NCBI RefSeq assembly: GCF_015477775.1
Contig: NZ_JADLQO010000004.1
Span: 372,001-436,000, forward strand
Direction of reading: 5' to 3'
From: Nocardia abscessus
Lineage (GTDB): Bacteria; Actinomycetota; Actinomycetes; Mycobacteriales; Mycobacteriaceae
DNA: 64,000 nt
Part shown: positions 9,313 to 16,888 of the stretch, piece after piece
How positions within the stretch are numbered: position 1 is the first letter of the stretch
Layout of the letters: every line of letters starts with the position of its first letter
The notes under the pieces: generated by a model
Seen by the model: the letters and a program-made list of their open reading frames with translations, nothing else
What the model was told of the DNA's origin: nothing
The model's database searches: none
Position numbers and translations under genes: made by a program

Positions 9313-10035
9313 TCACCCGCGTTGCGCGGTCACCCGTTCGGACGCGATGCGCCGCTCCCGCGCCGCGGGATCCGGATTGACCACCTGCACCAGCGAAGCG
9401 CCCGCGGCGAGCACTGCGAGATATCCGTCGATCAGTTCGGCGGGGGTGTCCCACGGCGTGCTGGACAGCACCCGGTCGCCCTCCGCGAAACCCTGGAGCA
9501 CCGCCGATTTCCTGGCCTCCGCCAGCACCTCGGCGACCGGCATGCCGTCCAGTGCGACACCGGCGCCACGGGGCAGGAACTGGTCGCCGTGCACGCGCAC
9601 CGAGGTGGCGAAATCGGTGACGCCCACCGGCAGGTCGCGCACCGGGGCGCCCATGGCGTCCAGCGACAGCGCCGCGACCTCGCCCGCACCGTCGGCCTCA
9701 TCCAGGCGATCCGGGGTCACCAGGGCGAGATCGGCGTCGCCGTCCGGGTGCAGCACCACCTCGGTGCCCGCCCACCAGCAGCCCAGCAGCACCGCGGCGG
9801 TCTGCCAGTGCGCCGGGAGCAGAACGGCGACCCTGGCGCCCGGACTGAGGCCGAACTCGTCGCGAATCAGATTGGCGGTTTTGGCCGCCCAGTTCGCCAG
9901 TGTCGCGCCGGACAGCTCGATGCGCGCTCCGGTGGCGTCGTCGTAATAGGTGACGCGCGGGCCCGCCGGTTCGCGGGCGAGGATCGGATCGAGTACCGCT
10001 TCGGTGAGTGTGTGTACCTGGTCGATGTCACGCAT
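9313..10035 (-). CDS. TIGR03089 family protein (AMP-binding-enzyme-like fragment)
   Basis: This 240-residue protein resembles the N-terminal part of acyl-CoA synthetases (FGLSPGARVAVLLPAHWQTAAVLLGCWWAG) but lacks the TSGTTG P-loop and the C-terminal lid, so it is not expected to adenylate. It corresponds by family and position to mycobacterial Rv3268. Its ATG is 3 bp after the stop of the LCP gene, so the two are co-transcribed. The function is unknown, and the conserved link to the Lcp1 gene suggests a cell-envelope role. Confidence 0.85.
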   Translation of the reverse strand: MRDIDQVHTLTEAVLDPILAREPAGPRVTYYDDATGARIELSGATLANWAAKTANLIRDEFGLSPGARVAVLLPAHWQTAAVLLGCWWAGTEVVLHPDGDADLALVTPDRLDEADGAGEVAALSLDAMGAPVRDLPVGVTDFATSVRVHGDQFLPRGAGVALDGMPVAEVLAEARKSAVLQGFAEGDRVLSSTPWDTPAELIDGYLAVLAAGASLVQVVNPDPAARERRIASERVTAQRG

Positions 10036-10038
10036 GTT

Positions 10039-11601
10039 TCAGTTCACGCATTTCGGTCCGTTCTGGCCTGCGTCGATCGGTGGAGCGGGTGGGACTGGTG
10101 TGGCGGCGGACGACGTACCGGACAGATCGAACACCCGGCTCGCCGATGAGCCCGGACCAGAATAGTCGCTCGCCAGCACGACGCTCACCGAATCCGGCGA
10201 CAGGGCCGGATCCGCGAGCACGGTAAGCCCGCCGAGCGCCTTGGCCACCGCCTGAGCCTTCGGGCTCGCGGTGTCCGCCGCGAGCACCCGGCTGCTGGTG
10301 ACGCGGCCGCCGCTGTAATTGGACACCGTGCCTTGGCGAAATCCCTTGGCGCTCAGCGCCTGCGCGACCTCGGCCGCCAGCCCGCCGACGCCGCCCGCGT
10401 TGTAGACGCTGACGGTCACCGTGGCCGGATCGAAGCCCGGCTCGGCGTTGCGTGGGGCCGGCCCGTCGCCCACCAGCGAGGCGATATAGGACTTGACCGC
10501 CCTGGGCTCGACCTTGACCACGGATTCGCCGCTGCTGGTCTCCCCGTTGAGATCGGCGACCGGAATGGTCTCGAACTTCACCTGGCCGCCGGTCAGATCC
10601 TTCAACCGCTGCAGGAACGCCAGCACGTCCCAGTCCTCGTCCAGCACGATCGTCCGCCCCACCGCGTCGCTGAGTTGCTGGAGCTTGGCCGGATTGGCCA
10701 GCGTCTTCGCGCTGAGCACCTGCCGCACCAGCTGCGCCATGAACACCTGCTGGCGCACGATGCGGTCGATGTCGCCGCGCTCCAGATCGTGGCGCTGGCG
10801 CACGAAACTCAGCGCCCTCGGCCCGTCCAGGCGCTGACGTCCCGCGGGGAAACGGGCGCCGGACATCCATTCGTCGACCGGGTTCTTCAAGCACACCTCG
10901 ACCCCGCCGACGGCGTCGGTGAGCAGCGCGAAGCCGAGCAGGCTCACCTCGGCGTAGTGGTCGACGGTGAGGCCGGTGAGGGCGGCCACCGTCTTGATCA
11001 GCGCCTGCCTGCCCGCCTGGGTGGACTGCCGCTCCGCGTCGGTCTCGGAAACCCCCTGCTCGGCGAGCTTCTGGAGCTGGCTCGCCTTGGTGGCGCCGTA
11101 GGCGGAGTTGATCTTGCCCATGCCGAGGCCGGGGATGCTGACGTAGGAATCGCGCGGAATCGAGATCGCGGTCGCCGAACGCCCGTCGTTGGGCACGCGC
11201 AGCAGCACGATCGTGTCGGTATTGGTGCCGACCTCGTCGCCCGCGTGCAGCATGGCCCGCTCGGCGTCCGACAGCGGGTTGCCGTGCGCGTCGGTGCGGC
11301 TGTCCACACCCACCAGCAGGATGTCCACCGCGCCGTCCCGGCTGCCGCCGAGGCCGAGATCGCCGATGCGCTCGATGTTGGCGACCAGCGCGTCGACACT
11401 GTGCCAGGCGAAACCGGTGAGCACCAGCACGATCACGGCGGCGGCCGCCGCGATCGAGCGCAGCGGACCGTAGGACCGGTCGCGTGCCCCGGTCGGACGC
11501 GCCGACGCCGATGTGCCCCTCCGCTGCGACAAGTCTGCATCCTCTCGCCGAAACTCGGTTCCCTGGCGACGCGTGCGCAACCGATCCGCCATCATGGTCA
11601 C
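10039..11601 (-). CDS. LCP family (LytR-CpsA-Psr) cell-wall ligase, Lcp1-like, with LytR C-terminal domain
   Basis: The layout is a short cytoplasmic tail, one TM segment (about residues 50-70), the extracytoplasmic LCP domain (SIPRDSYVSIPG; DAVGGVEVCL; ALSFVRQRHDLERGDIDRIVRQQ, with the pyrophosphate-binding Arg residues), then a LytR_C domain (TVSVYNAGGVGGLA, about 395-480). In mycobacteria the counterpart Rv3267/Lcp1 joins arabinogalactan to peptidoglycan. It is divergent from rmlD, whose product feeds the linker. The start is uncertain among GTG 11601, ATG 11595 and ATG 11592. About 520 residues is normal for the family. Confidence 0.92.
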   Translation of the reverse strand: MTMMADRLRTRRQGTEFRREDADLSQRRGTSASARPTGARDRSYGPLRSIAAAAAVIVLVLTGFAWHSVDALVANIERIGDLGLGGSRDGAVDILLVGVDSRTDAHGNPLSDAERAMLHAGDEVGTNTDTIVLLRVPNDGRSATAISIPRDSYVSIPGLGMGKINSAYGATKASQLQKLAEQGVSETDAERQSTQAGRQALIKTVAALTGLTVDHYAEVSLLGFALLTDAVGGVEVCLKNPVDEWMSGARFPAGRQRLDGPRALSFVRQRHDLERGDIDRIVRQQVFMAQLVRQVLSAKTLANPAKLQQLSDAVGRTIVLDEDWDVLAFLQRLKDLTGGQVKFETIPVADLNGETSSGESVVKVEPRAVKSYIASLVGDGPAPRNAEPGFDPATVTVSVYNAGGVGGLAAEVAQALSAKGFRQGTVSNYSGGRVTSSRVLAADTASPKAQAVAKALGGLTVLADPALSPDSVSVVLASDYSGPGSSASRVFDLSGTSSAATPVPPAPPIDAGQNGPKCVN

Positions 11602-11631
11602 CGCTCGCCCCGCCCGGTTTCGGGATCCCCC

Positions 11632-11650
11632 GATAGCTCCAGGCTATCGA
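11632..11650. promoter_or_regulatory. Inverted repeat in the lcp-rmlD divergent promoter region
   Basis: CGATAGC-TCCAG-GCTATCG is a perfect 7-bp inverted repeat about 30 bp upstream of the LCP start and 55 bp upstream of rmlD. It could be an operator shared by the divergent genes. No regulator is encoded nearby, so binding is inference only. Confidence 0.45.
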
Positions 11651-11705
11651 ACGGTTATCGCGAACGGCCGCAACCGCGGACGTGGCGGCGTGCCAGACTT
11701 GCGCC

Positions 11706-12575
11706 GTGACCGACCCCACCGCACCCGAATCCACCACCCCCGCCCGCCTCGTCGTCACCGGGGCGAACGGACAGGTGGGCCGGGAACTGCGGCGTCTCGC
11801 TCCGGCCGCAGGCGGCTACGGGCGCGCCGAACTCGACATCACCGACCCCGCTGCCGTGCGCGCGGTACTCGCGCCCGGCGACGTGGTGCTGAACTGCGCC
11901 GCCTACACCGCCGTCGACCAGGCCGAAACCGAAACCGAGGCGGCATACGCGGGCAACGCCACCGGACCGGCCGTGCTCGCCGAAGTCTGCGCCGACCTCG
12001 GTGCCCGGCTGATCCATCTGTCCACTGATTACGTCTTTCCTGGTACCCAGGATCGGCCGTACGACACTACCGATGTGACCGGACCGACCACCGTCTACGG
12101 AAAGTCCAAGCTCGCGGGCGAACAGGCGGTGCTGAGTCGCTGCCCGGACGCACACGTGGTGCGCACCGCGTGGGTATACACCGGGCGCGGCGGCGATTTC
12201 GTCGCGACCATGCTGCGGCTGGAGCGCGAACGCGACACCGTCGACGTGGTCGATGACGAGGTCGGCTCGCCCACCTACGCCGCCGATCTGGCCGCCGCGC
12301 TGCTGGAACTGGCGGGCCGGCCGGACGCCCCGCGCGTGCTGCACGCCACCAATGCCGGGTGGGCCAGTCGATTCGAGCTCGCCCGCGCGGTGTTCGCGGC
12401 TGTCGGCGCCGATCCCGAGCGCGTCCGCCCGTGCGATTCCTCCGCCTTCCCCAGACCCGCACGGCGCCCGGCATATTCGGTGTTGTCGCCACGGGCCTGG
12501 AACGACGCCGGGCTGCGGCCACTGCGGGATTGGCGGACCGCGCTGGGGGACGCGCTGGCGCGACGGGCCGACTAG
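11706..12575 (+). CDS. rmlD: dTDP-4-dehydrorhamnose reductase RmlD
   Basis: RmlD catalyses the last step of dTDP-L-rhamnose synthesis, the NADPH-dependent reduction of dTDP-4-keto-L-rhamnose. The NAD(P)-binding motif TGANGQVGRELRRL is near the N-terminus, followed by NCAAYTAVDQAE, the YxxxK catalytic pair (YGKSKLAGE) and the reductase-specific RTAWVY. I chose GTG 11706 (VTDPTAPES), giving 289 residues. Rhamnose is used by WbbL, encoded next, to build the arabinogalactan linker, so this is an essential-type cell-wall gene. Confidence 0.95.
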   Translation: MTDPTAPESTTPARLVVTGANGQVGRELRRLAPAAGGYGRAELDITDPAAVRAVLAPGDVVLNCAAYTAVDQAETETEAAYAGNATGPAVLAEVCADLGARLIHLSTDYVFPGTQDRPYDTTDVTGPTTVYGKSKLAGEQAVLSRCPDAHVVRTAWVYTGRGGDFVATMLRLERERDTVDVVDDEVGSPTYAADLAAALLELAGRPDAPRVLHATNAGWASRFELARAVFAAVGADPERVRPCDSSAFPRPARRPAYSVLSPRAWNDAGLRPLRDWRTALGDALARRAD

Positions 12576-12910
12576 GCGCACCTCCGCCTTCGCGGCGGCC
12601 ACGCACGGACCACCGACAGACGGCGTCCGACAGCACCTTCGCGGCGTACCTGCGCCTTCGCCATGGCCATGCGCGGACCACCACCGCGACGTCCGGCAGC
12701 ACTTCCAAGGCGTACCTGCGCCATCACTACAGCCATGCGCAACCACCGACAGACGACGTCCGACAGCACCCCAGAGGCGCACGTCCGCCCTCGCCGCAGC
12801 CCATGCGCACACCGACAGGCCGTGTCCGACAGCACCCCAGAGGCGCACTTCGCCCCCACCGCGGCCGTGCACGGGCTATCGACAGACGACGTTCGGTCGC
12901 GCCCACTAGA
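12575..12910. repeat. Five degenerate tandem repeats of about 66 bp between rmlD and wbbL
   Basis: The units start at 12575, 12643, 12709, 12776 and 12842 and are 66-69 bp long. Each begins GGCG(C/T)AC and contains a core close to CGACAGACGACGTCCGACAG followed by CACC. Units 3 and 4 are most alike, unit 5 the most decayed. The array fills the whole rmlD-wbbL gap, from the rmlD stop to 11 bp before the wbbL GTG. The array is open in several frames, but no start, ribosome site or codon pattern supports a protein. There are no unique spacers, so it is not a CRISPR. Confidence 0.85.
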
Positions 12911-12920
12911 GTTGGCTGTC

Positions 12921-13817
12921 GTGAGTGATTCCGATTCCGCCGCGCCCACCGGGCTGGCCGTCGTCACGGTGACCTACTCGCCGGGTGAGCACCTCGAGCA
13001 CTTCATCACCACCCTCGCCGGGGCCACCTCGGAGAAACCCCAGGTGATCCTCGCCGACAACGGGTCGGTGGACGGTGTGCCGGAGCTGGTCGCCGAGGCC
13101 AATTCGCACGTGCGACTACTGCGCACCGGCGGCAACATCGGCTACGGCGGCGCCATCAACCGGGCGGTCGCGGAGATCGATCCGGGCATCGAGTTCGTCG
13201 TGATCGCCAACCCGGACATCCGCTGGGGCACCGATTCGATCGACACGCTGCTGGCCGCCGCCAAGCGCTGGCCGCGCGCGGGTGCGCTGGGGCCGCTGGT
13301 GCTCGAGCCGGACGGCAGCGTGTACCCGTCGGCCCGCCGGGTGCCCGGCCTGCTCGACGGCGCCGGGCACGCGATCCTCGGCACGGTGTGGAAGTCCAAC
13401 CCGTGGACCCGCCGGTACCGGCAGGAGAACGAGGAGATCTCCGAGCGGGCCGTCGGCTGGCTGTCGGGGTCGTGCCTGCTGGTGCGGCGCGCGGCGTTCG
13501 ACTCGATCGACGGCTTCGACTCGCGCTACTTCATGTACATGGAGGATGTCGACTTCGGCGACCGGATGGGCAAGGCGGGCTGGCACAACGTGTTCGTGCC
13601 GGACGCCGAGGTCACCCATGCCAAGGGGCACGCGGCGGGCCGCCATCCCGAGGTGATGCTGCCCGCCCATCACGCCAGCGCCTACCGCTTCCAGGCCGAC
13701 CGGCATCCGCACTGGTGGCAGGCTCCGCTGCGGCTGGCGCTGCGGGCCGGACTTGCGATCCGCTCGCGTATTGCGGTTCGATCTGCCCTGCGCCAGCAGG
13801 CGCGCGACGCCGGATAG
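12921..13817 (+). CDS. wbbL: Rhamnosyltransferase WbbL (GT2 family)
   Basis: WbbL adds L-rhamnose from dTDP-rhamnose to GlcNAc-PP-decaprenol to form the arabinogalactan-peptidoglycan linker. The GT-A fold is visible: VVTVTYSPGEHLEHF, ADNGSVDG, then NIGYGGAINRA, the DxD-like ANPDI, GWLSGSCLLVRR and MYMEDVDFGDRM with the probable catalytic acid. GTG 12921 (VSDSDSAAP) is the first plausible start after the repeat array. The frame runs upstream to 12663 only because the repeats are stop-free. The product is about 298 residues, normal size. Confidence 0.93.
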   Translation: MSDSDSAAPTGLAVVTVTYSPGEHLEHFITTLAGATSEKPQVILADNGSVDGVPELVAEANSHVRLLRTGGNIGYGGAINRAVAEIDPGIEFVVIANPDIRWGTDSIDTLLAAAKRWPRAGALGPLVLEPDGSVYPSARRVPGLLDGAGHAILGTVWKSNPWTRRYRQENEEISERAVGWLSGSCLLVRRAAFDSIDGFDSRYFMYMEDVDFGDRMGKAGWHNVFVPDAEVTHAKGHAAGRHPEVMLPAHHASAYRFQADRHPHWWQAPLRLALRAGLAIRSRIAVRSALRQQARDAG

Positions 13818-13856
13818 CGGCGGCGGCGAGTACGACCTTGTGAACAGGGGAGCTTG

Positions 13857-14936
13857 ATGGCAGGAAATACAGGCACCGACGCGGTGATCCTGGTCGGCGG
13901 GCAGGGCACGCGGCTGCGGCCGCTGACCCTTTCGGCGCCCAAGCCGATGCTGCCGACGGCGGGGCTGCCGTTCCTGACCCATCTGCTCGCCCGCATCGCG
14001 GAGGCCGGGATCACCCATGTGGTGCTGGGCACGTCGTTCAAGGCCGAGGTGTTCGAGGAGCACTTCGGCGACGGCTCGGAGCTCGGCCTGGAGATCGAGT
14101 ACGTCACCGAGACCGAGCCGCTCGGCACCGGCGGCGCCATCCGCAACGTGCTGCCCAAGTTGCGCGCGGACAACGTGATGGTGTTCAACGGCGACGTGCT
14201 CGGCGGCACCGACCTCGGTGCGGTGCTCGACACCCACGAGTCGACCCGGGCCGACGTGACACTGCACCTGGTCCGGGTCAGCGACCCGCGCGCGTTCGGC
14301 TGTGTGCCCACCGACGAGAACGGCCGGGTCACCGCGTTCCTGGAGAAGACCCAGGACCCGCCGACCGACCAGATCAACGCCGGGTGCTACGTCTTCCGCC
14401 GCGAGTACATCGAGAAGATCCCGGCCGGGCGCCCGGTGTCGGTGGAGCGCGAGGTGTTCCCGGCGCTGCTGACCGAGGGCGCCCGCGTCCAGGGTTACGT
14501 CGACGCTTCCTACTGGCGCGACATGGGCACTCCCGAGGACTTCGTCCGCGGCTCCGCCGACCTGGTCCGCGGGATCGCGCCCTCCCCCGCCCTGCCCGGT
14601 CAGCGCGGCGAATCGCTGGTCCACCCCGGTGCGGGCGTGGCACCGGGAGCGCTGCTCATCGGCGGCACGGTGGTCGGCCGCGGCGCCGAGATCGGCGCGG
14701 GTGCGCGCCTGGACGGCGCGGTCGTCTTCGACGGCGCGGTGATCGAGGCGGGCGCGACGGTCGAGCGCACCATCATCGGCTTCGGCGCGCGCATCGGCCC
14801 GCGCGCGCTCGTCCGCGACGGCGTCATCGGGGACGGGGCGAACATCGGCGCCCGCTGCGAACTCCTGCGCGGGGCGCGCGTGTGGCCCGGCGTGGAGATC
14901 CCCGACGGCGGCATTCGCTTCTCGACCGACGTCTGA
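13857..14936 (+). CDS. manB: Mannose-1-phosphate guanylyltransferase (nucleotidyltransferase with left-handed beta-helix)
   Basis: The N-terminal nucleotidyltransferase domain shows ILVGGQGTRLRPLT and KPMLP, FNGDVL at the metal site and EKTQDPPTDQINAG. From about residue 250 hexapeptide repeats (GAxIGAGARLDGAVV...) form a beta-helix. Gene order matches Rv3264c, the mycobacterial GDP-mannose pyrophosphorylase called manB, so GDP-mannose synthesis for mannolipids is likely. ATG 13857 follows AGGGGAG; a TTG three bases earlier is also possible. Glucose-1-phosphate specificity cannot be excluded from sequence alone. Confidence 0.88.
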   Translation: MAGNTGTDAVILVGGQGTRLRPLTLSAPKPMLPTAGLPFLTHLLARIAEAGITHVVLGTSFKAEVFEEHFGDGSELGLEIEYVTETEPLGTGGAIRNVLPKLRADNVMVFNGDVLGGTDLGAVLDTHESTRADVTLHLVRVSDPRAFGCVPTDENGRVTAFLEKTQDPPTDQINAGCYVFRREYIEKIPAGRPVSVEREVFPALLTEGARVQGYVDASYWRDMGTPEDFVRGSADLVRGIAPSPALPGQRGESLVHPGAGVAPGALLIGGTVVGRGAEIGAGARLDGAVVFDGAVIEAGATVERTIIGFGARIGPRALVRDGVIGDGANIGARCELLRGARVWPGVEIPDGGIRFSTDV

Positions 14937-14984
14937 GGCGCGCAACGAGCGGTAGCCGGAGCCGGACGGCATGACGAATCCGCA

Positions 14985-15019
14985 CGGTCGGTGTCGAGTT
15001 GATCCAGCGCCACCGACCG
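14985..15019. terminator. Possible bidirectional terminator hairpin
   Basis: CGGTCGGTG at 14985-14993 pairs with CACCGACCG at 15011-15019 across a 17-nt loop. It lies between the convergent manB and carboxylesterase genes. The large loop makes it a weaker candidate than the other hairpins in the window. Confidence 0.4.
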
Positions 15020-15073
15020 CGCCGTCACGAGCATTCACTCCGATGGCGGCTTCGGCGGGTGCGAAGAGCGCGC

Positions 15074-16669
15074 CTAGGAGAAGCCGACGGCCTGTTGGCC
15101 CCAGGCAGTGTGCAGGTCACGGTCCGGGTCGTCGACCACTCGATCGACGCTGTCGATGAGCAGAGTGGTGCGGGCGGCGAGGCGGTAGGGCGGCCAGTGT
15201 TTGGAGCCGTCGAGGGCGGCGGGGACGCCGTGGGCGGCGAAGGCCAGCCAGCGGCGCATCATCCGGCCGGAGACCTCCATGGCCGCTCTGCGACCACCGA
15301 GCCAGAAGGTCGGGTCGAGGTTGAGCGTGCCGAAATTTCCGAAGACGTAGGGCAATTCGGTGGCGTGACCCGCGCCGACCCGGGCCGCCCGCAGCATCGG
15401 GGTGGCATAGTCGAAGCGGTACATCCAGGTCGGCGAGTGCTCGGCATGACCGTCGGCCACCCAGTGCGCCGGCATCCGGAACGCCGCGTCGGTGGACATC
15501 GCCAGCGCTCCGCGGGCCTTGTTCAGATCGGGATAGGCGGAGGTGATCTCGGCGATGCGCTCCGCGGACCACTCCGGGTGCCCCGCCGCGACGTCCCGCA
15601 GCATCGCGTTCACCGCGTCCGGGGTCACCGGCATGATCGGTGAGCGCAGCAGCCGGAACAGTGACGCCTCGTCCTTGTTGGTGCCGATGATCAGCGGCAC
15701 CTGGTGGGACCGTCCCCGCTGGAACCGGTCGATCGGGTAGGTCGGCAGCAGATCGCCGTCCACCACGGGCGCGGCCGCCAGCCTGCCCGGCTCCTTCAGC
15801 GGGATCTCGTCCAGCAAGACGCCTGCGGCCGCGATGATCCGTTCGATCGGGCATTCCAGCAGTTCCTTGGCCCTGGTTCCGGGCAGTTCGATCAGCTCGA
15901 GGAATCGCTGCGCCACCGTGGCCGCCCGCTCCGGCCCGAACACCGTGGTCGCGGGCGGGCTCTGGGCGATCGCCTTGTGGAACAACCCGGCGGCGCGGGG
16001 CGCGGTGAGCAGCGCGGTGACGCACCCCGCGCCGGAGGACTCGCCGAACAGCGTGACGTTGCCGGGGTCGCCGCCGAACGCGGCGATGTTGTCGCGCACC
16101 CATTCCAGAGCGGCGATCTGGTCGTACAGGCCGAGGTTCGGCGCGAAGTCGTCGCCGAGCGAGGACAGGTCGAGGAAGCCGAGCGCGCCGAGCCGGTAGT
16201 TGACCCCCACGACCACCACGTCGCCGGTGGCCGCCAGCTTGCGCCCGTCGTAGATCTGCTGCGCGGCGGTACCGAGGCAGTACGCACCGCCGTGCAGCCA
16301 GACCAGCACCGGGCGCGGCTCGGCGTCCGGGACGCGGGCAGGATCGCCGGTCTCGGGCCGCGGTGACCAGACGTTGAGCCAGAGGCAGTCCTCACCCATG
16401 GTCAGGCCCGAGTCGATGGGGACCATCGTGCCCATGGTCTGCGGCGCGATCTGCCCGTAAGAGGTGCAGTCGCGCACTCCGTCCCAGGGCTGCGGGGGCT
16501 CGGGCGAGGCGAAACGGGCCGGGCCGGCGGGCGCCGCCGCGTACGGGATGCTGCGCCAGACGGATATCGAACCTTCGCGCAGGCCGCGCACGTCGCCGTG
16601 AGCCGTTCGCGCGATGGGCTCGGCGAAACCGTCGGGACCGGGCACCGCCTCGGAGAACTGAGCGCGCAT
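15074..16669 (-). CDS. Carboxylesterase/lipase, type B (COesterase family)
   Basis: This 531-residue serine hydrolase has the oxyanion-hole LHGGAYCLG, the GESSGAG nucleophile elbow, the acidic residue in NKDEASLF and the His in GAGHATELPYVFG. I chose the ATG at 16669 (MRAQFSEAV) because AGGAGG sits 6 bp before it; the ATG at 16684 would place this ribosome site inside the gene. There is no signal peptide, so it is probably cytoplasmic. The substrate is unknown. The 204 bp upstream hold no gene and must contain its promoter. Confidence 0.92.
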   Translation of the reverse strand: MRAQFSEAVPGPDGFAEPIARTAHGDVRGLREGSISVWRSIPYAAAPAGPARFASPEPPQPWDGVRDCTSYGQIAPQTMGTMVPIDSGLTMGEDCLWLNVWSPRPETGDPARVPDAEPRPVLVWLHGGAYCLGTAAQQIYDGRKLAATGDVVVVGVNYRLGALGFLDLSSLGDDFAPNLGLYDQIAALEWVRDNIAAFGGDPGNVTLFGESSGAGCVTALLTAPRAAGLFHKAIAQSPPATTVFGPERAATVAQRFLELIELPGTRAKELLECPIERIIAAAGVLLDEIPLKEPGRLAAAPVVDGDLLPTYPIDRFQRGRSHQVPLIIGTNKDEASLFRLLRSPIMPVTPDAVNAMLRDVAAGHPEWSAERIAEITSAYPDLNKARGALAMSTDAAFRMPAHWVADGHAEHSPTWMYRFDYATPMLRAARVGAGHATELPYVFGNFGTLNLDPTFWLGGRRAAMEVSGRMMRRWLAFAAHGVPAALDGSKHWPPYRLAARTTLLIDSVDRVVDDPDRDLHTAWGQQAVGFS

Positions 16670-16888
16670 GGCGGACCTCCTCATACTTCTTTTTCGAGAG
16701 TACGTCGAAGATCAGTACGGCAGCGTTTCGATGCCGAGACATTGCTGCGTCGGCTGCTATTCATCCGCTGTTCAGGCCCCTGTCCCAGGGTACGGTGTCG
16801 AATCGGTCACGGTGGCCGCGATCGTCCCGTGCGCCCCCTGATAGCGGAAAAGATGCTGCCGGGGTCCCGACGGAGCCGCGCATCAGGA

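Noticed and set aside
10333..11709. 458-residue plus-strand open frame
   Set aside because: It is fully antisense to the LCP ligase gene and has shadow-type composition.
12575..12910. CRISPR array
   Set aside because: The units are directly adjacent degenerate repeats with no unique spacers of constant length and no cas genes nearby.
12572..12967. Protein-coding gene within the 66-bp repeats
   Set aside because: Frames are open only because the repeats lack stops. There is no start with a ribosome site and no codon bias.
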